Below, piece after piece: positions 22,401-33,250 of a DNA stretch of 64,000 nucleotides. Below the pieces are notes generated by a model. The model made no database searches. It was not told the DNA's origin and saw nothing but the letters and a program-made list of their open reading frames with translations. A program made the position numbers and the translations under genes. Each line of letters begins with the position of its first letter. The first letter of the stretch is position 1. Source of the DNA: Umbilicaria muhlenbergii (taxonomy: Eukaryota > Ascomycota > Lecanoromycetes > Umbilicariales > Umbilicariaceae); assembly GCA_000611775.1 (NCBI GenBank), contig KK106982.1:1968643-2032642 (forward strand), read 5' to 3'.

Positions 22401-23530
22401 GCATGTGAGTTATGAGTTGATGAACTGAACTCAGAAGCTACTGTATTAAAAAATTCAACTTGATTAATCATTCTGATTTGTGTCTGAATTTGCTTAAGCT
22501 GATGTTTGAGATCTAAGTGTTCTCATTCTGCTTATTTTAGCTTTAAGTGTACTCATTCTAGATGTTCTTGTTCAAATTATTCTCATTCAAGATGTTGTCA
22601 TTTATCTTGTTTCAACTCTAAGCATTCTCATTTGAGGCACTCTTGTTGTAGACATTCTTGTTTCAGATGTTCTTGTTTCAGATGTTTCAGCTTTAAGTGT
22701 TTTCCTTTTAGCAGGTGTCATTCCTTCTCAAGGTTTTATTCCTTGAAACATTGAGCACATCTTTTGCTGCCTCTGTGAGTGAATTTCTTTCAATCATGTT
22801 CATCTCTGATCTTGTGTATAAATCATCATTGAGCGTCTGCCTGATCCTGTGTTAATATATCTTCTCATGTCAATGATTCTTGTTCCTTCAGAAAAACATT
22901 GACTAGCTCTTTTTCTGCAGATATTCTTTCATAACTGAATGCTCTTTGTTTATCAACCTGAACTGAAGTTAGTTCTGACTCTTTACCCTTTTCTTTCAGC
23001 ACTTCCTCTTCAATCCTAGTCAATTGAATTATTTCTTCTTTCACAGAGGACTCTTCAGAGGGGAGGTTGATGATAAGTTGATACATTTTAACTGACATGA
23101 AGTTTGTAGTGAACTGAGCTTCTTCTTCTGATGAAAAGGCTGTTGAGGATCAAGATGCTTCAGTGATTGCTGTTGCAGACTCTGAAGAAATTTCTGATAA
23201 ACTTGTAGAGGCTTTATCTTGAGTAGAGGGTGATTCTGTTAAAACTCATGTGATGAAGAGTTCTGTTATTGATGAGACACTGAACAGAGGTAAGTCATCT
23301 GCTTAAGAGAGTGCAATGAAGTAAGAAGTCTCTCTGAGGGTAGAAGTTCTGATACAGAATCTGCTAAGAGTGATGTGAAGAGGACTGCCTTTAATATGAT
23401 TAATTGATCACTCTGAAGAAAACTTAAGCTCTGAAGTTCCTTGGCTGAATGAACTTCTGATAAAGCTTATGAATATTACTGATGCTTCTTGAAGACTTCT
23501 GATAGTTGACCTTGACCTTCCTGTTGATTC
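16484..23530 (-). mobile_element. Element C: second Ty3/gypsy-type retroelement, 5' and 3' LTRs not found
   Basis: This is a fossil gypsy-type element of a different lineage from A and B, on the minus strand. Visible parts, read leftwards, begin with a gag-like region (about 23,100-21,000) including a run of 15-bp tandem repeats. A C-x2-C...H-type zinc finger lies near 20,720-20,795. A protease-like interval spans about 19,600-20,700. Reverse transcriptase starts near 19,390 and RNase H follows to about 18,100. Integrase is next (zinc-binding part near 17,690-17,790, core about 16,900-17,500), then a chromodomain-like tail near 16,580-16,680. It is broken many times. The right limit is set where CpG returns (about 23,530). 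No LTR was recognised on either side. Its left end abuts the target duplication of A, so A inserted at or near its 3' end. Confidence 0.75.
22510..22720 (-). repeat. 15-bp tandem repeats in the gag-like region of element C
   Basis: Imperfect 15-bp units (plus-strand form near cttgtttcagatgtt) repeat about a dozen times. In the gag frame they give five-residue units rich in Gln, Glu and Leu, suggesting a coiled coil. The Cys/His-rich frame on the opposite strand is a shadow of this repeat. Confidence 0.65.
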
Positions 23531-25268
23531 AGGGGACGGCTCATAAGGGTAGTATCAGTGGACAATTTTCACGCAGAGGTGATCAGTCTCTCTTAAAATT
23601 CTCACATTTGAAATTTCAGAGACTACAAATCAATGGAACTGGTGCCTCAGAGCTATAATGTTATCATCAAGCTCAGGTAGTTCTTCTGAATCCAGTTTGT
23701 CTGTCTCAAGGAGGTAGTAAGGAAGTAGTGATCAATTAAGCAAGTCAGCTGGTGTTAAGCTGATAGGTTCAATAATGTCACCTGGGCTGGTGGAGGACTG
23801 GTTGTTCGCTGAAGCAAACTGATTTCTGTCTAAAGACAGAGGACTCAAAAATCAGGTGTTGCTACCAAATGCTAAGACTACGTCTTCCGTTTATTGGGTT
23901 GTAAAAAGCTTGCTTCCATTTTCTAGCGAGATGTCTAGCTTTTATGCTCAAGAAGGCTAAACCTATTTGAGAAAGTAAGTAGTCCATAACATTTGATGAG
24001 TAATGATGTTTTCATTTACTCTCAGGCCTTGAAGCCATGATTTTGAGCCAGCTTGAAGCCTCTTGTGGTTTTAACTGGTCTCAAAGCCTTGGTTCTAAGT
24101 GCTTGCAGAGACATATCTCAACACTCATCTCAAGTTTGACCCTTCATGTTAAGGTGGGTCGACATCTACTGGCTCAGACAGCATTGCTAACCTACTATGT
24201 TTGAATGCCTAGTGTACTATGCTGATTCTTCCTTCGAAAGCCCTGCTCCCAGGTCAGGCCCTCAATTTGAAAGCCGTCCCCCCGAAAGCCCTGCCCCGAA
24301 TGCAGGCCCTCAATACTTGCCTCCCTCAGTCATCACCTCCCTCAATCCTCGCCTCCCTCGAAAGCCCTGCCCTGAATGCAGGCCCTGATTTGGCTACAAG
24401 AGATAGAGGTACAACGGTGAGCAACAATCCTATGCTACATGGCTAAGGTAGGTACTTTAAGTCTCCCACCTCACCTGTGCTTTATGCTTTTCCTCTCATG
24501 TGGGGAGAAGGCCTTGATTGAATTGGCTCAATCCATCATGTAGCTACCTAAGATACCTTAGTCATATAGGAAGTAAGGTACTCTCTGTACTTTATATCAA
24601 TTCAATTTTACACCCAGCTTGAATCTCGTGCAATGAATGTGAAGCGAGTGGTGTAGTATGTTATTCTCAACGGTATGAATCTTAAAAAACCGTTTAAACA
24701 CAGTTTTTCTTCTCATACGTAATTGATTAAGAAGGTTCAAAATTGTATAAACGTTCAGCACTTGAGAACGCTATCACATATAATGACTGTTTTACAAATA
24801 TGTACGTAGCTGTAAGTATAAACGTTTTGAATAACTCTACGGTAAAATATTCAAGAGCGTTACACTCAGAGTACGTTATGAAGGGTGAAAACATTCTCAA
24901 ATCATTTAATGTTTCTTGTATTTATACGTGTTCACTTAGTTAATATTGCAGAAACGGTTGAAAGATGTAACTGTTTAACTACTATTTATTTACAGTAATC
25001 TGCACCTGTAGCGGACCGGTAAGGTACTCTTTGCTCAAAACTGCCACGCGTTCTGATAACGCCTTGCCAACATCTCGACATATCTTGTTCAAATGTAGGG
25101 TAGGTATTGCAGGCTCCCGCCCAGGTATCACCGAGTCAAACAAAGTCGATTATGTAAAACACGTAAACTCAGTAACCCTACGCTGATCTGTATGATGTAA
25201 GCAAGAAATGTCCGACAGCGGACTTGGATATCTCATTTATTGGTACAAGCACATTCATTCAAGCTCTA
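23531..25268. other. Transition from repeat block to gene region, no gene seen
   Basis: CpG and GC rise from about 23,530. The stretch contains the short GC-rich repeat array at 24,235-24,390 and an AT-rich section (24,600-25,000) with many AACG/CGTT words. No frame looks coding. Confidence 0.6.
24235..24388 (+). repeat. Three dispersed copies of a GC-rich repeat
   Basis: Units beginning cgaaagccctgcccc and ending with a caggccct word start at 24,235, 24,283 and 24,359. The spacing between them is uneven and filled with ctccctca-type words. The array marks the edge of the AT-rich block. Function unknown. Confidence 0.6.
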
Positions 25269-27072
25269 TCAGTCCTCGTCCCAATTCTGGTTGGGACCGG
25301 GCGGTTTCGGCCCTCCTGCTTGTCTCGCGACAATGATCTGATCCACGCTCAAGACGGTCCTAGCCGCCTCCGTAGCCAACCGTATCGCCCACTGCTTGCT
25401 AACGAGCAGATCCAAAATCCCCTCATCCTGCGCATCGAGCGTCCCCGTGTCATCCTCATTTGAAATATCCACTCCAGTCGTCCATCCCGGCTCGTCCCCA
25501 TCCTTTGATGCGCCTGATTTATGATGTGCGGTATAGAGCGCAGCCAGGACCTCCGTGGCATCCAGGCCCGCAGACTCGGCAAGAGTGCGTGGGATGACCT
25601 CGAAAGCTTCGGCGTACTTCCTGATGGCGTATTGGGGTAAGCCCGGCGTCTTGTCTCCGAAAGCGGAGATGCGCTCCACCAGCTGCATTTCGGTTGCACC
25701 GGCACCTGGCACCAGTTTCGCGTCTCGGGTGATGGCTTTGACGACGTTGACACCGTCGTCGACGGCTCGCTCGATATCGTCGAGATGGTTTTGTGTGGCG
25801 CCCCGGATCACGAGTGTGGCCGTGCGTGTTGCTTCATTTTCTTGGCGAAATACCGTGACTCTGTCGCCTCCTATTTCTAGCGTTTCAACGACGTCCACGG
25901 TCCCCATCTCATCAGGCATTGGAGCACCTAGCCGAGCAAGCGGTGTGGCACCAACAACACGACATAAGCGGCGGAGTTCGAATTTAGAAAGGATTTTGAT
26001 GACGAGGATGCCGAAGCGGTTCAGGTAGTGTAGTGCGAGCTCTCCAACAGTAGAGCCTGCTACAACGACTCGTAGTCCCGAGTCGTGTAGTTCCTTGATG
26101 ATCGTCTCCAACTGGTTTTCTTCACCCTTGGTAAAGTCCATCATCTCCTTTGCGTTGTGTAGTAGTACCGTGCCCTTCGTTTCTGTTTGACTTATGTCAA
26201 TGGGACACGAAAACACTCCGACCTTCGCCTTCTTCGCTTTCTTGACTGATCCATCTGGTTCTCGGCCGAACACCATGCCCTTGACAACTTTGCTCTGCTC
26301 CAAACTCCCACCCATGATCTTGACGACGCGTATGTTGTCAACGTTGAAATTTGCCGCGTGTTTGGGCATAACAGCAAGGACTGCTTCGGCGACCATTTCC
26401 GCTAAGAAGTCCTCACTACCGCTCTGTTTTGAGGCTATTACCGTCCGGATGGCCTTTGCCAGCTCTGGCAGTGATCTTATGTCCTTGACTTCGTCCACCA
26501 CAAGTTCTGCCAATCCGTTAGTGACAGGCCTTCAGTATACAAAAACTCTGCCCCCTCTGGAGCACACTACAGATCCACATACGGTCTAAACACCGTAATG
26601 CCTCCTTTTGCGCCCGTTCATACCCTTGCACTATATCACTGGCCTTCAACCCCATCCTCAGGAGCTCCTCGGCTTTTTTCAGTAACTCTCCGGCCAGCAC
26701 TATGACCATATTTGTTGCATCACCCATTTCTGCCTCCTGCTGCTGACTCGCCATAACGATCAGCTTTGCTGCTGGGTGCACTACATCGAGTTCTCGTAGT
26801 ATGGTAGCCGCATCTGAGGTCAGGATCATCTTTTGCAGATGGTTGATGACGATTTTGTTGCGCCCATAGGGCCCGAGGGAAGTTTGAACGGTTTGAGCGA
26901 TCGCACGGCATGCTTCGATATTGCGGAGAACGGCGCCATCTTCGGATTCGTAGCTGGTTCAGACATTTTAGTAGGGCCGTTTACGAGAAGGCGAGGTGTT
27001 GGCATGAGCTCACTTTTGGTAGCCTTGTTTGAAAAGACCGCCGTTAGGCGCACTGGGGATCGATAGAGACAT
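25269..27072 (-). CDS. CCT8: T-complex protein 1 subunit theta (CCT8)
   Basis: This is the theta subunit of the cytosolic chaperonin TRiC/CCT, which folds actin, tubulin and WD40 proteins using ATP. Three exons spliced by hand (27014-27072, 26583-26953 over the second, 25269-26506) give 555 residues, the normal family length. Introns are 26954-27013 (GTGAGC...CAG) and 26507-26582 (GTATGT...CAG). Seen in the protein: a start MSLSIPSAPN, the SLGPMGRNK nucleotide loop, MILTSDAATIL, a GDATN form of the usual GDGTT ATP motif, the theta-typical SLEQSKVVKG, and the equatorial LVPGAGATE. The start is chosen because it gives the expected N-terminus directly before intron 1. The gene is divergent from the NOSIP-like gene across only 206 bp, so they may share a promoter. 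Confidence 0.96.
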
Positions 27073-27278
27073 TATGGCAGATGTAAGGGTGGAGGAGGAG
27101 TCAGAAAAAGTTGATGGATATTTGGTCTCGTATATTTGAGAAACGCGCCTTGCAGGTAACGAACGAAGGTGAGCGCGAATATGTTTGCACTGTTTGTCAA
27201 AGCTCGTGCCTCAACCCAGCAACCCTGATTATCGAGCGCCCTCCAGCCAGATTCCGCTGATGCTCAGTAGCCTACAAA

Positions 27279-28497
27279 ATGTCACATAGTAAGCGGAACA
27301 TAATTCGTCTAGTTCCATTCTGTTGACAATCTATTAGGCAAGCGCAACACCTCTCTTGCCTTCTTCACATCTCACGAGCGCTCTCTTCTAAAGGCCACTT
27401 GGGGTTCGCAGTCTACCCGCCTCTCCCGTGATTCCTTCCTACCCTTCGCATCCTGTCAACTCTGCCTACAGATTGCTCGTGATCCTGTAGCATGCGCCTC
27501 GAATGGCGACATATTCTGTCGGGAGTGTGCCGTGAGTAATTTGCTAGCGCAGAGGAAGGAGATCAAGCGACTGGAGAAAGAAGATGAGAGACGAAGGAAG
27601 GAAGAGGAGGAAGTAGAGAGGGAGAGGGCGGAGGAGGAGAAGGAGAGGGCTGTAGTGGATTTTGAGAAGATCATGATGGGAATGGAAGGTGGAGCCAAAA
27701 AGGGCGTCAATGGGAGTGGAGCTGAGAAGGATGCAGGGGCGGTTCAGAATGGCGAGAGGGGCACGAAGAGGACGTTTGAATTGGACGAGGAGGAGATGTT
27801 GAAGAATGCGAGAGAGGAGAGGGCGAAGGCAAGGAAGGCGATGGATGAGGAAAAGGTATCACCACCCGGCTTGAATATATACCGACGATTCACAGCACTG
27901 ATACTCCGTTTCCAGGCCGCCAAACCCACCCTCCCCTCTTTCTGGGTCCCTTCCCTTACACCCTCTAGTAACGCCAATGGCTCCGCTTCATCCGCCAAAC
28001 CGCTAAAGCTCAACCCTATATGTCCAGCATCGTCCACCACCCCCTCGCATCCACTTTCCCTCAAGACCCTCGTTCCCATCACCTTCAGTACCTCGTCCTC
28101 CGATTCCACACCTTCGACAACCTCGAACGCTACGGACACCTCGGCACGTATCTGCCCTGCCTGCAAAAAGGGGCTCAGCAACGGTTTGAAAGCCATGCTC
28201 ACTGTCCCATGCGGCCACGTAATATGCAAATCGTGCGTAGGGAAATTCATGACACCTTCTAAAGAGCCTCCCGACCCACACGCTGTTGGGCCTCCGGAAG
28301 ACGAGGGGGGCGTCCGATGTTATGTGTGCGATACAGACCTCACGGATAGAGGCAAAACCAAGAAAGGCGAGAAGGATGGCAAGGCGGAGAAGGAGAAACT
28401 GAAGCCTGGGTTAGTAGAAATCAGCAGTGAGGGGACCGGGTTTGCGGGCGGAGGCAAAAACATGACCAAGAGAGAGGGAGTGGCGTTTCAGTGCTGA
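27279..28497 (+). CDS. NOSIP-like RING/U-box protein, probable E3 ubiquitin ligase
   Basis: Three exons (27279-27288, 27338-27855, 27916-28497) encode 369 residues. The N-terminus [17 protein letters not shown] and the split zinc-less RING/U-box layout are those of the nitric oxide synthase-interacting protein family. An N-terminal half has [21 protein letters not shown] (about residues 45-75). A highly charged Glu/Arg/Lys coiled-coil segment follows. The C-terminal half has [18 protein letters not shown] and a CYVCD pair. Family members are nuclear or cytosolic ubiquitin ligases, and fungal roles are poorly known. Exon 1 is only 10 bp. Intron 2 (60 bp) is in frame and free of stops, so unspliced messages would still read through; homology favours splicing. 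The gene is tail-to-tail with ATG17, 117 bp away. Confidence 0.88.
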
Positions 28498-28614
28498 CAC
28501 AGAGGACTGATGTTGGTATATAGCGATTGCTCACACAGTCACCTGTGGAACATGGACGGGAATTTGGATCGTGGTCGGGGGGGGGGGAACGTTTGCGCCC
28601 CAAGCGCCCTGTCG

Positions 28615-30078
28615 TTATTGCTCCAGGCGTCTACCATTTACGCGCCGCGTAGCCTGTTGAATGATCGACTTCGATACATCGGGCATACTTGCAACATCCT
28701 TGTCCACAGGCACGATCTCGTATCGTACGGGTACAGCCGTTAAGCCTGGCCAGATATCAATTGGGAGAAAATCCCCCTGTTCCTCTTTGAAAATATCCCG
28801 TTTCCTCGCATCCTCCTCGTGGAGTCTCTCGATCTTTGCCATGGCGTCTTCAATCACCTTCTCCATCTTGCCGTGCATGATTTTCCTCCTGTCGATCTCG
28901 ATGATCAGATTGTCGTATGCCCTCAAGAAGCCATCGTAGAATTCCCTCATCCCCTCCAACTCATCCATGCGCTCCTGGATATTAAGTTTTTCTTCATCCC
29001 AGCGCATCAGGAAGACTTGGTTCTGCGTAATATACCCGGGCAATCTGTTACCGACTGCCTCAAGTAATCTAAACGCGGCCGTCGTGCTGGAATACTGCTC
29101 TGCCAATCGGTCATTGTCCGCAATCACCAGCTCGAACTGGCTCTCCATCTCTGTAATGTGGTCTCTGATCTCCAGGACCACATCCTCCACCTCGCTCGCA
29201 TCCTTCTCCAGCACTTCTATCATCTCTTTTCTCTCCTCGTCACTTATAGGTTCCGGAGGCGCCCCTTTGTCCTCCGGCCCAACCATAACACCCTCTGGGA
29301 GATCACTAGTGATTCGCTGTGCGGCGGCACCTCCCCCTTCAGTATGCTTTATGGCCGTAACGCATAGATCGAAATGCTTGACTAGCATCTCCAGGTTTTC
29401 CGCCATGTCTTTCGCACGTTCTTCCATGTCCCTCAAAGTATCCGGGATCGGCGATTCCAATTTGTTAATCTCCTGTGATGTCTGCAATCCCGACCGCCTT
29501 GTTTTCGATGGCAGTAACATTTCCACCCCATGCACATCATTCTCCAGGCTCGAGTTCGATTCGTCATACTCTCTTTGTGCCTCGTAAGACCGGTCGATCG
29601 ATTCCTTGATCCCAGCCATCACCCTTTCCACTCCCGTCTCATCAACAAAATCCAGCAGGCTTTTCCTCTCTTCCCCGTCTGGCTCCTCCGTTCTCTCACC
29701 CCTCAGCCAACCCACCATGGTGCCTCTTAGCAAATCCATCGTGCCTCTCAGCCTTGCTTCAGCCTCATCAAGCCCTTTGATCACGTCGTTGAATTCGTCC
29801 GCGGCCCGTTTACTGATGTCCCCGTTGTGGTGTTGGACGCTGTAAAGGAGATCGAGTTGGGAAGTGATACCGCGCTGCAAGAAGGAAGTGCGAGCGGAGG
29901 TTACGACGGCGGTTTCTAGGCAGGCGCGTGTGGAAGTTACGAGCTCGTTGGCACGCCATACGTGGTTAATTGCCGAGAGAGAGCGCTTCGAAGCCAAAAG
30001 GTGGGAGACTAGGCCTTCGAGGGCGGATGCAGGTTCGGCGACTGGTGAGTGTGGAAGGCTTTCTGTCGAGGAAGACAT
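28615..30078 (-). CDS. ATG17: Autophagy scaffold protein Atg17
   Basis: This is a single-exon gene of 487 residues. Atg17 is the scaffold of the Atg1 kinase complex (with Atg13, Atg29 and Atg31) at the pre-autophagosomal structure in starvation-induced autophagy. The protein is almost entirely predicted helix and coiled coil (heptad-like Leu/Ile with many Glu/Lys/Arg). It carries the C-terminal signature EEQGDFLPIDIWPGL typical of the APG17 family in filamentous fungi, and the length matches. The start MSSSTESLPHSP is the first Met of the frame, followed by a short Ser/Pro-rich leader. No intron is needed. Confidence 0.9.
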   Translation of the reverse strand: MSSSTESLPHSPVAEPASALEGLVSHLLASKRSLSAINHVWRANELVTSTRACLETAVVTSARTSFLQRGITSQLDLLYSVQHHNGDISKRAADEFNDVIKGLDEAEARLRGTMDLLRGTMVGWLRGERTEEPDGEERKSLLDFVDETGVERVMAGIKESIDRSYEAQREYDESNSSLENDVHGVEMLLPSKTRRSGLQTSQEINKLESPIPDTLRDMEERAKDMAENLEMLVKHFDLCVTAIKHTEGGGAAAQRITSDLPEGVMVGPEDKGAPPEPISDEERKEMIEVLEKDASEVEDVVLEIRDHITEMESQFELVIADNDRLAEQYSSTTAAFRLLEAVGNRLPGYITQNQVFLMRWDEEKLNIQERMDELEGMREFYDGFLRAYDNLIIEIDRRKIMHGKMEKVIEDAMAKIERLHEEDARKRDIFKEEQGDFLPIDIWPGLTAVPVRYEIVPVDKDVASMPDVSKSIIQQATRRVNGRRLEQ

Positions 30079-30984
30079 CGGTGGGATAATGGAAACAGTT
30101 CAGCGCATGTTGCACTGGAACTCAATGACGGCATGGAGGTGCTGAGCGCTGTGGCAACTGCATTGCGGCTCTACGAGTAAGGTAAGGTAAGCACGGTAAG
30201 GTGCCGTAGTTGCCTGTGGCTTGAAACAATGGCGGTGAAGTTTAAGCCCTGGCAAGGCTGGCATCTGGGGAAGCCCTACAGGGCGGTTACGGTCGCCGTA
30301 GAGTGTCCAGCCCTGCAAGTGCCTGTAGTCACTAAGGTCGCGAGTCTCAAGGCCGGCAGTAACAAAGCATGCTAGAACGACCTTAGCTATGGCCCTATCC
30401 TGCTCCGATATGCGAGTAGGAGCCCTCTCACGATCGTTGACAGTTTTCGCCTCATTGCGGAGATAGCTTAGTAAAGCGTTTCCAGTCACTGCCGCAGTCG
30501 TCCCTCTTCACGCAAATGGTGGAATGTCACGTGCGAAGGACGTGCTTGCTAGCGGCGGAAAGAAGCGAAAGGGTCGACTCCTCAAACCGGGATTACCTAG
30601 CTTTCTGCTCTCTTTCGACAGCGTGACTAAAGAGTTCCATAGCGGAGAAGGCGTGATGGGGTGGAACCCTCAAGCAAAAGTAAACGCCACCCTGCACCTG
30701 CATCGCACTCTCTCTGCTCTCCCCCTGTACCTCTCCCCATTGCGTCTTTTCTTTCTGATAGACCAGGACATCACGCGACAAAGCACAACCTGAAGCCAGG
30801 GTGAAGGTCGCACCACCGATGATCCACCATTGTTCTTCGGCTCCTAAGCTCCCCGAAGGCTTGATCAATTCGCACGCCATCGATTGCGAATAATTAATCA
30901 CTGTTGATGCAAAGGCGATCTGTCTACCACAGATCCTGCCTGCGCATCAGGCGCTCATCGGAAAAGTCGCCATTTTAAGACAAT
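30079..30984. other. Intergenic region between ATG17 and the sconB-like gene
   Basis: This is a shared 5' region of two divergent genes. It contains a cluster of the GGTAAGGTA word (30,178-30,207). Frames of 90-130 codons occur on both strands but show no domain or coding bias I can support. Confidence 0.6.
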
Positions 30985-33250
30985 ATGGCGTCTCAACACA
31001 TTTCTCAAGTTACTCAAGTTGCAATCACCGAAGACTATGCCGAAAGCCCACTGAAGAGAAGGAGGCTCTCGCCGCCCCAACAACCACCAACCTCCGTCGA
31101 TATACCGCCTGCAATCAACGCCATCCAAGACTACAACAACGCTGCAGCATGTATGAACAGGGCGAGCAAGGATGACGTGGCAGACGAAGATTGCAACATC
31201 TCCATCTCAGCAACGTCGAAAATGGCAGGACAGACAGTTGCCCCTTTCCTGGCAAAGCACATACCGGACCAGTACGCACCTCTCGGAGGACTCGCTGAGC
31301 TGAACGGTCCCGCGAACAAGAACCCCAATACGAAATACTGCTATCGACACCGACCAGATTTAAAGTGCAGGCGGCAGGCTAATGAGCCCTCGATGGATCA
31401 GCTACAACATGTAAGCCAGACTCCGGTGTCATTGTAGTCTAATATTTGCTGAGACCGCCGATTAGGAACTTGAGGTGCTGTCACAGGCAGACCAGCAGGC
31501 TATTGCCCACGTCTGGTCCCTATTCTCTGCCGCGCCATCAAAACATCGAAACCTTATGCTCCAGGGCATCCTCACGCAGTGCTGTTTTCCTCAGCTATCG
31601 TACCTATCCGCCAAAATACGGGACCTTATTCGCATCGACTTCCTGACTGCACTACCTCCCGAAATATCATTCCGAATCCTCTGCTATCTAGATACAACAT
31701 CTTTGTGTAAAGCTGCGCAGGTCAGCCAAAGATGGAGAGAACTAGCGGATGATGATGTAGTATGGCACAAAATGTGTGAGCAGCATATTGACAGGAAATG
31801 TACAAAGTGTGGCTGGGGTCTACCGCTGCTGGAGAGGAAGAGATTGCGAGCTTCGAAGAGGCAGATACAATTAAGGGCAACGGGCAGGGGATTGAATGAG
31901 TGGTCTCCAGATATTACGCCATTTCCAGAGGCAAATACGGAGGCTCAAGATCATGAATCAGGTTTGGATAAGGGCGTTCTCGCTGCGAGTCTGTTCAACG
32001 GGAATGGGAAACGTCAGATACCTGCATCGAATGCACTCGCTACACCCGGAGAATCAAATATGAAGAAGCAATGTCTACCGTCTAAGACTTCAGAGTTCGA
32101 GGACTCCTATTTCAAGCCACGTTTTCGACCGTGGAAAGATGTTTACAAGGATCGCTTCAAGGTGGGCACTAATTGGAAGTACGGTCGATGCTCGACGAAG
32201 ATCTTCAAGGGACACTCCAACGGTGTGATGTGTTTGCAATTTGACGACAACATCTTAGCCACAGGATCTTACGACGCCACGATCAAGATATGGGATATTG
32301 ATACAGGCAAGGAGCTACGTACGCTGAGAGGTCATGAATCTGGCATTCGCTGCCTTCAATTTGACGACACCAAATTGATCAGTGGTAGTATGGACCGGAG
32401 CCTCAAAGTTTGGAACTGGCGCAGTGGCGAGTGCATTTCCACGTACACCGGACATAGTGGCGGTGTCATAGGTCTACATTTCGATTCAACAATCCTCGCT
32501 TCCGGATCCGTGGACAAGACCATCAAGGTTTGGAACTTCGAAGACAAATCCACTTTTGTCCTGCGGGGCCACACTGACTGGGTCAATGCTGTCAAAGTCG
32601 ACTCGGCATCTCGAACGGTCTTCTCGGCCTCGGACGACTGCACAGTACGTCTGTGGGATCTTGACTCGAAAACATGTCTCAAAGTTTTTGAAGGGCACGT
32701 CGGCCAGGTTCAGCAAGTTCTTCCTGTACCAAGCGAATTCGACTTCGAAGATGATACCGCCAGCAGTGAGGAGAATGATGATGCATCGACCTATTCGTCC
32801 AGTTCTCACGAGCAGTCGGTGATTCTTATCCAATCGAACCCACCACAATCACAGTCGAGCTCTTTCGGTGCAGGCTTTGCCACAACTCCTTGCCGGCCGA
32901 ACCCTCCTCGCTACATGTTGACCAGCGCGCTCGACTCTACTATCCGCCTCTGGGATGTTTCAACCGGCAAATGCTTGCGCACATTCTTCGGCCACGTCGA
33001 AGGTGTCTGGGCACTTGCAGCTGACACGCTACGTGTTGTGTCGGGCGCTCAAGATAGGATGGTGAAGGTTTGGGACACAAGGAGTGGGAAGTGCGAAAGA
33101 ACATTCACCGGGCACGCAGGGCCTGTCACTTGTATCGGATTGAGTGACAGCAGGATGTGTACGGGGAGCGAGGACTGCGACGTCAGGCTGTACAGTTTCA
33201 AAAACGAAGAAATCAGTGGGGGGGTGGATAGCTCCCAAGACGGGATATGA
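30985..33250 (+). CDS. sconB: F-box/WD40 sulfur metabolite repression protein (sconB / MET30 type)
   Basis: Two exons (30985-31410 and 31466-33250; 55-bp intron GTAAGC...TTAG) encode 736 residues. This is the substrate receptor of an SCF ubiquitin ligase; in Aspergillus and Neurospora the orthologues (sconB, scon-2) switch off sulfur uptake when sulfur is plentiful. Seen: the conserved block [19 protein letters not shown] across the end of exon 1, an F-box around residues 198-245 ([14 protein letters not shown]...WRELADDD), and seven WD40 repeats from about residue 385 onwards, each with a GH...WD pattern. A Ser/Glu-rich insert lies between repeats 5 and 6. It is longer than typical orthologues mainly in the linker after the F-box. 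Confidence 0.92.

Noticed and set aside
22506-22754. Cys/His-rich plus-strand protein
   Set aside because: It is the opposite strand of the 15-bp repeats in the gag-like region of element C.
1-23530. Alternative genetic code with UGA read as Trp
   Set aside because: The pattern is limited to repeats and comes with loss of CpG and many other C-to-T type changes. The host genes to the right use the standard code.
27856-27915. Treating the 60-bp NOSIP-like intron 2 as coding
   Set aside because: It is open and in frame, but has GT-AG ends, and the family sequence runs directly from EEK to [12 protein letters not shown] when spliced. It is kept only as a possible retained intron.
28967-29587. 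206-codon plus-strand frame
   Set aside because: It is antisense to ATG17, Ser-rich because of codon reversal, and has no domain.
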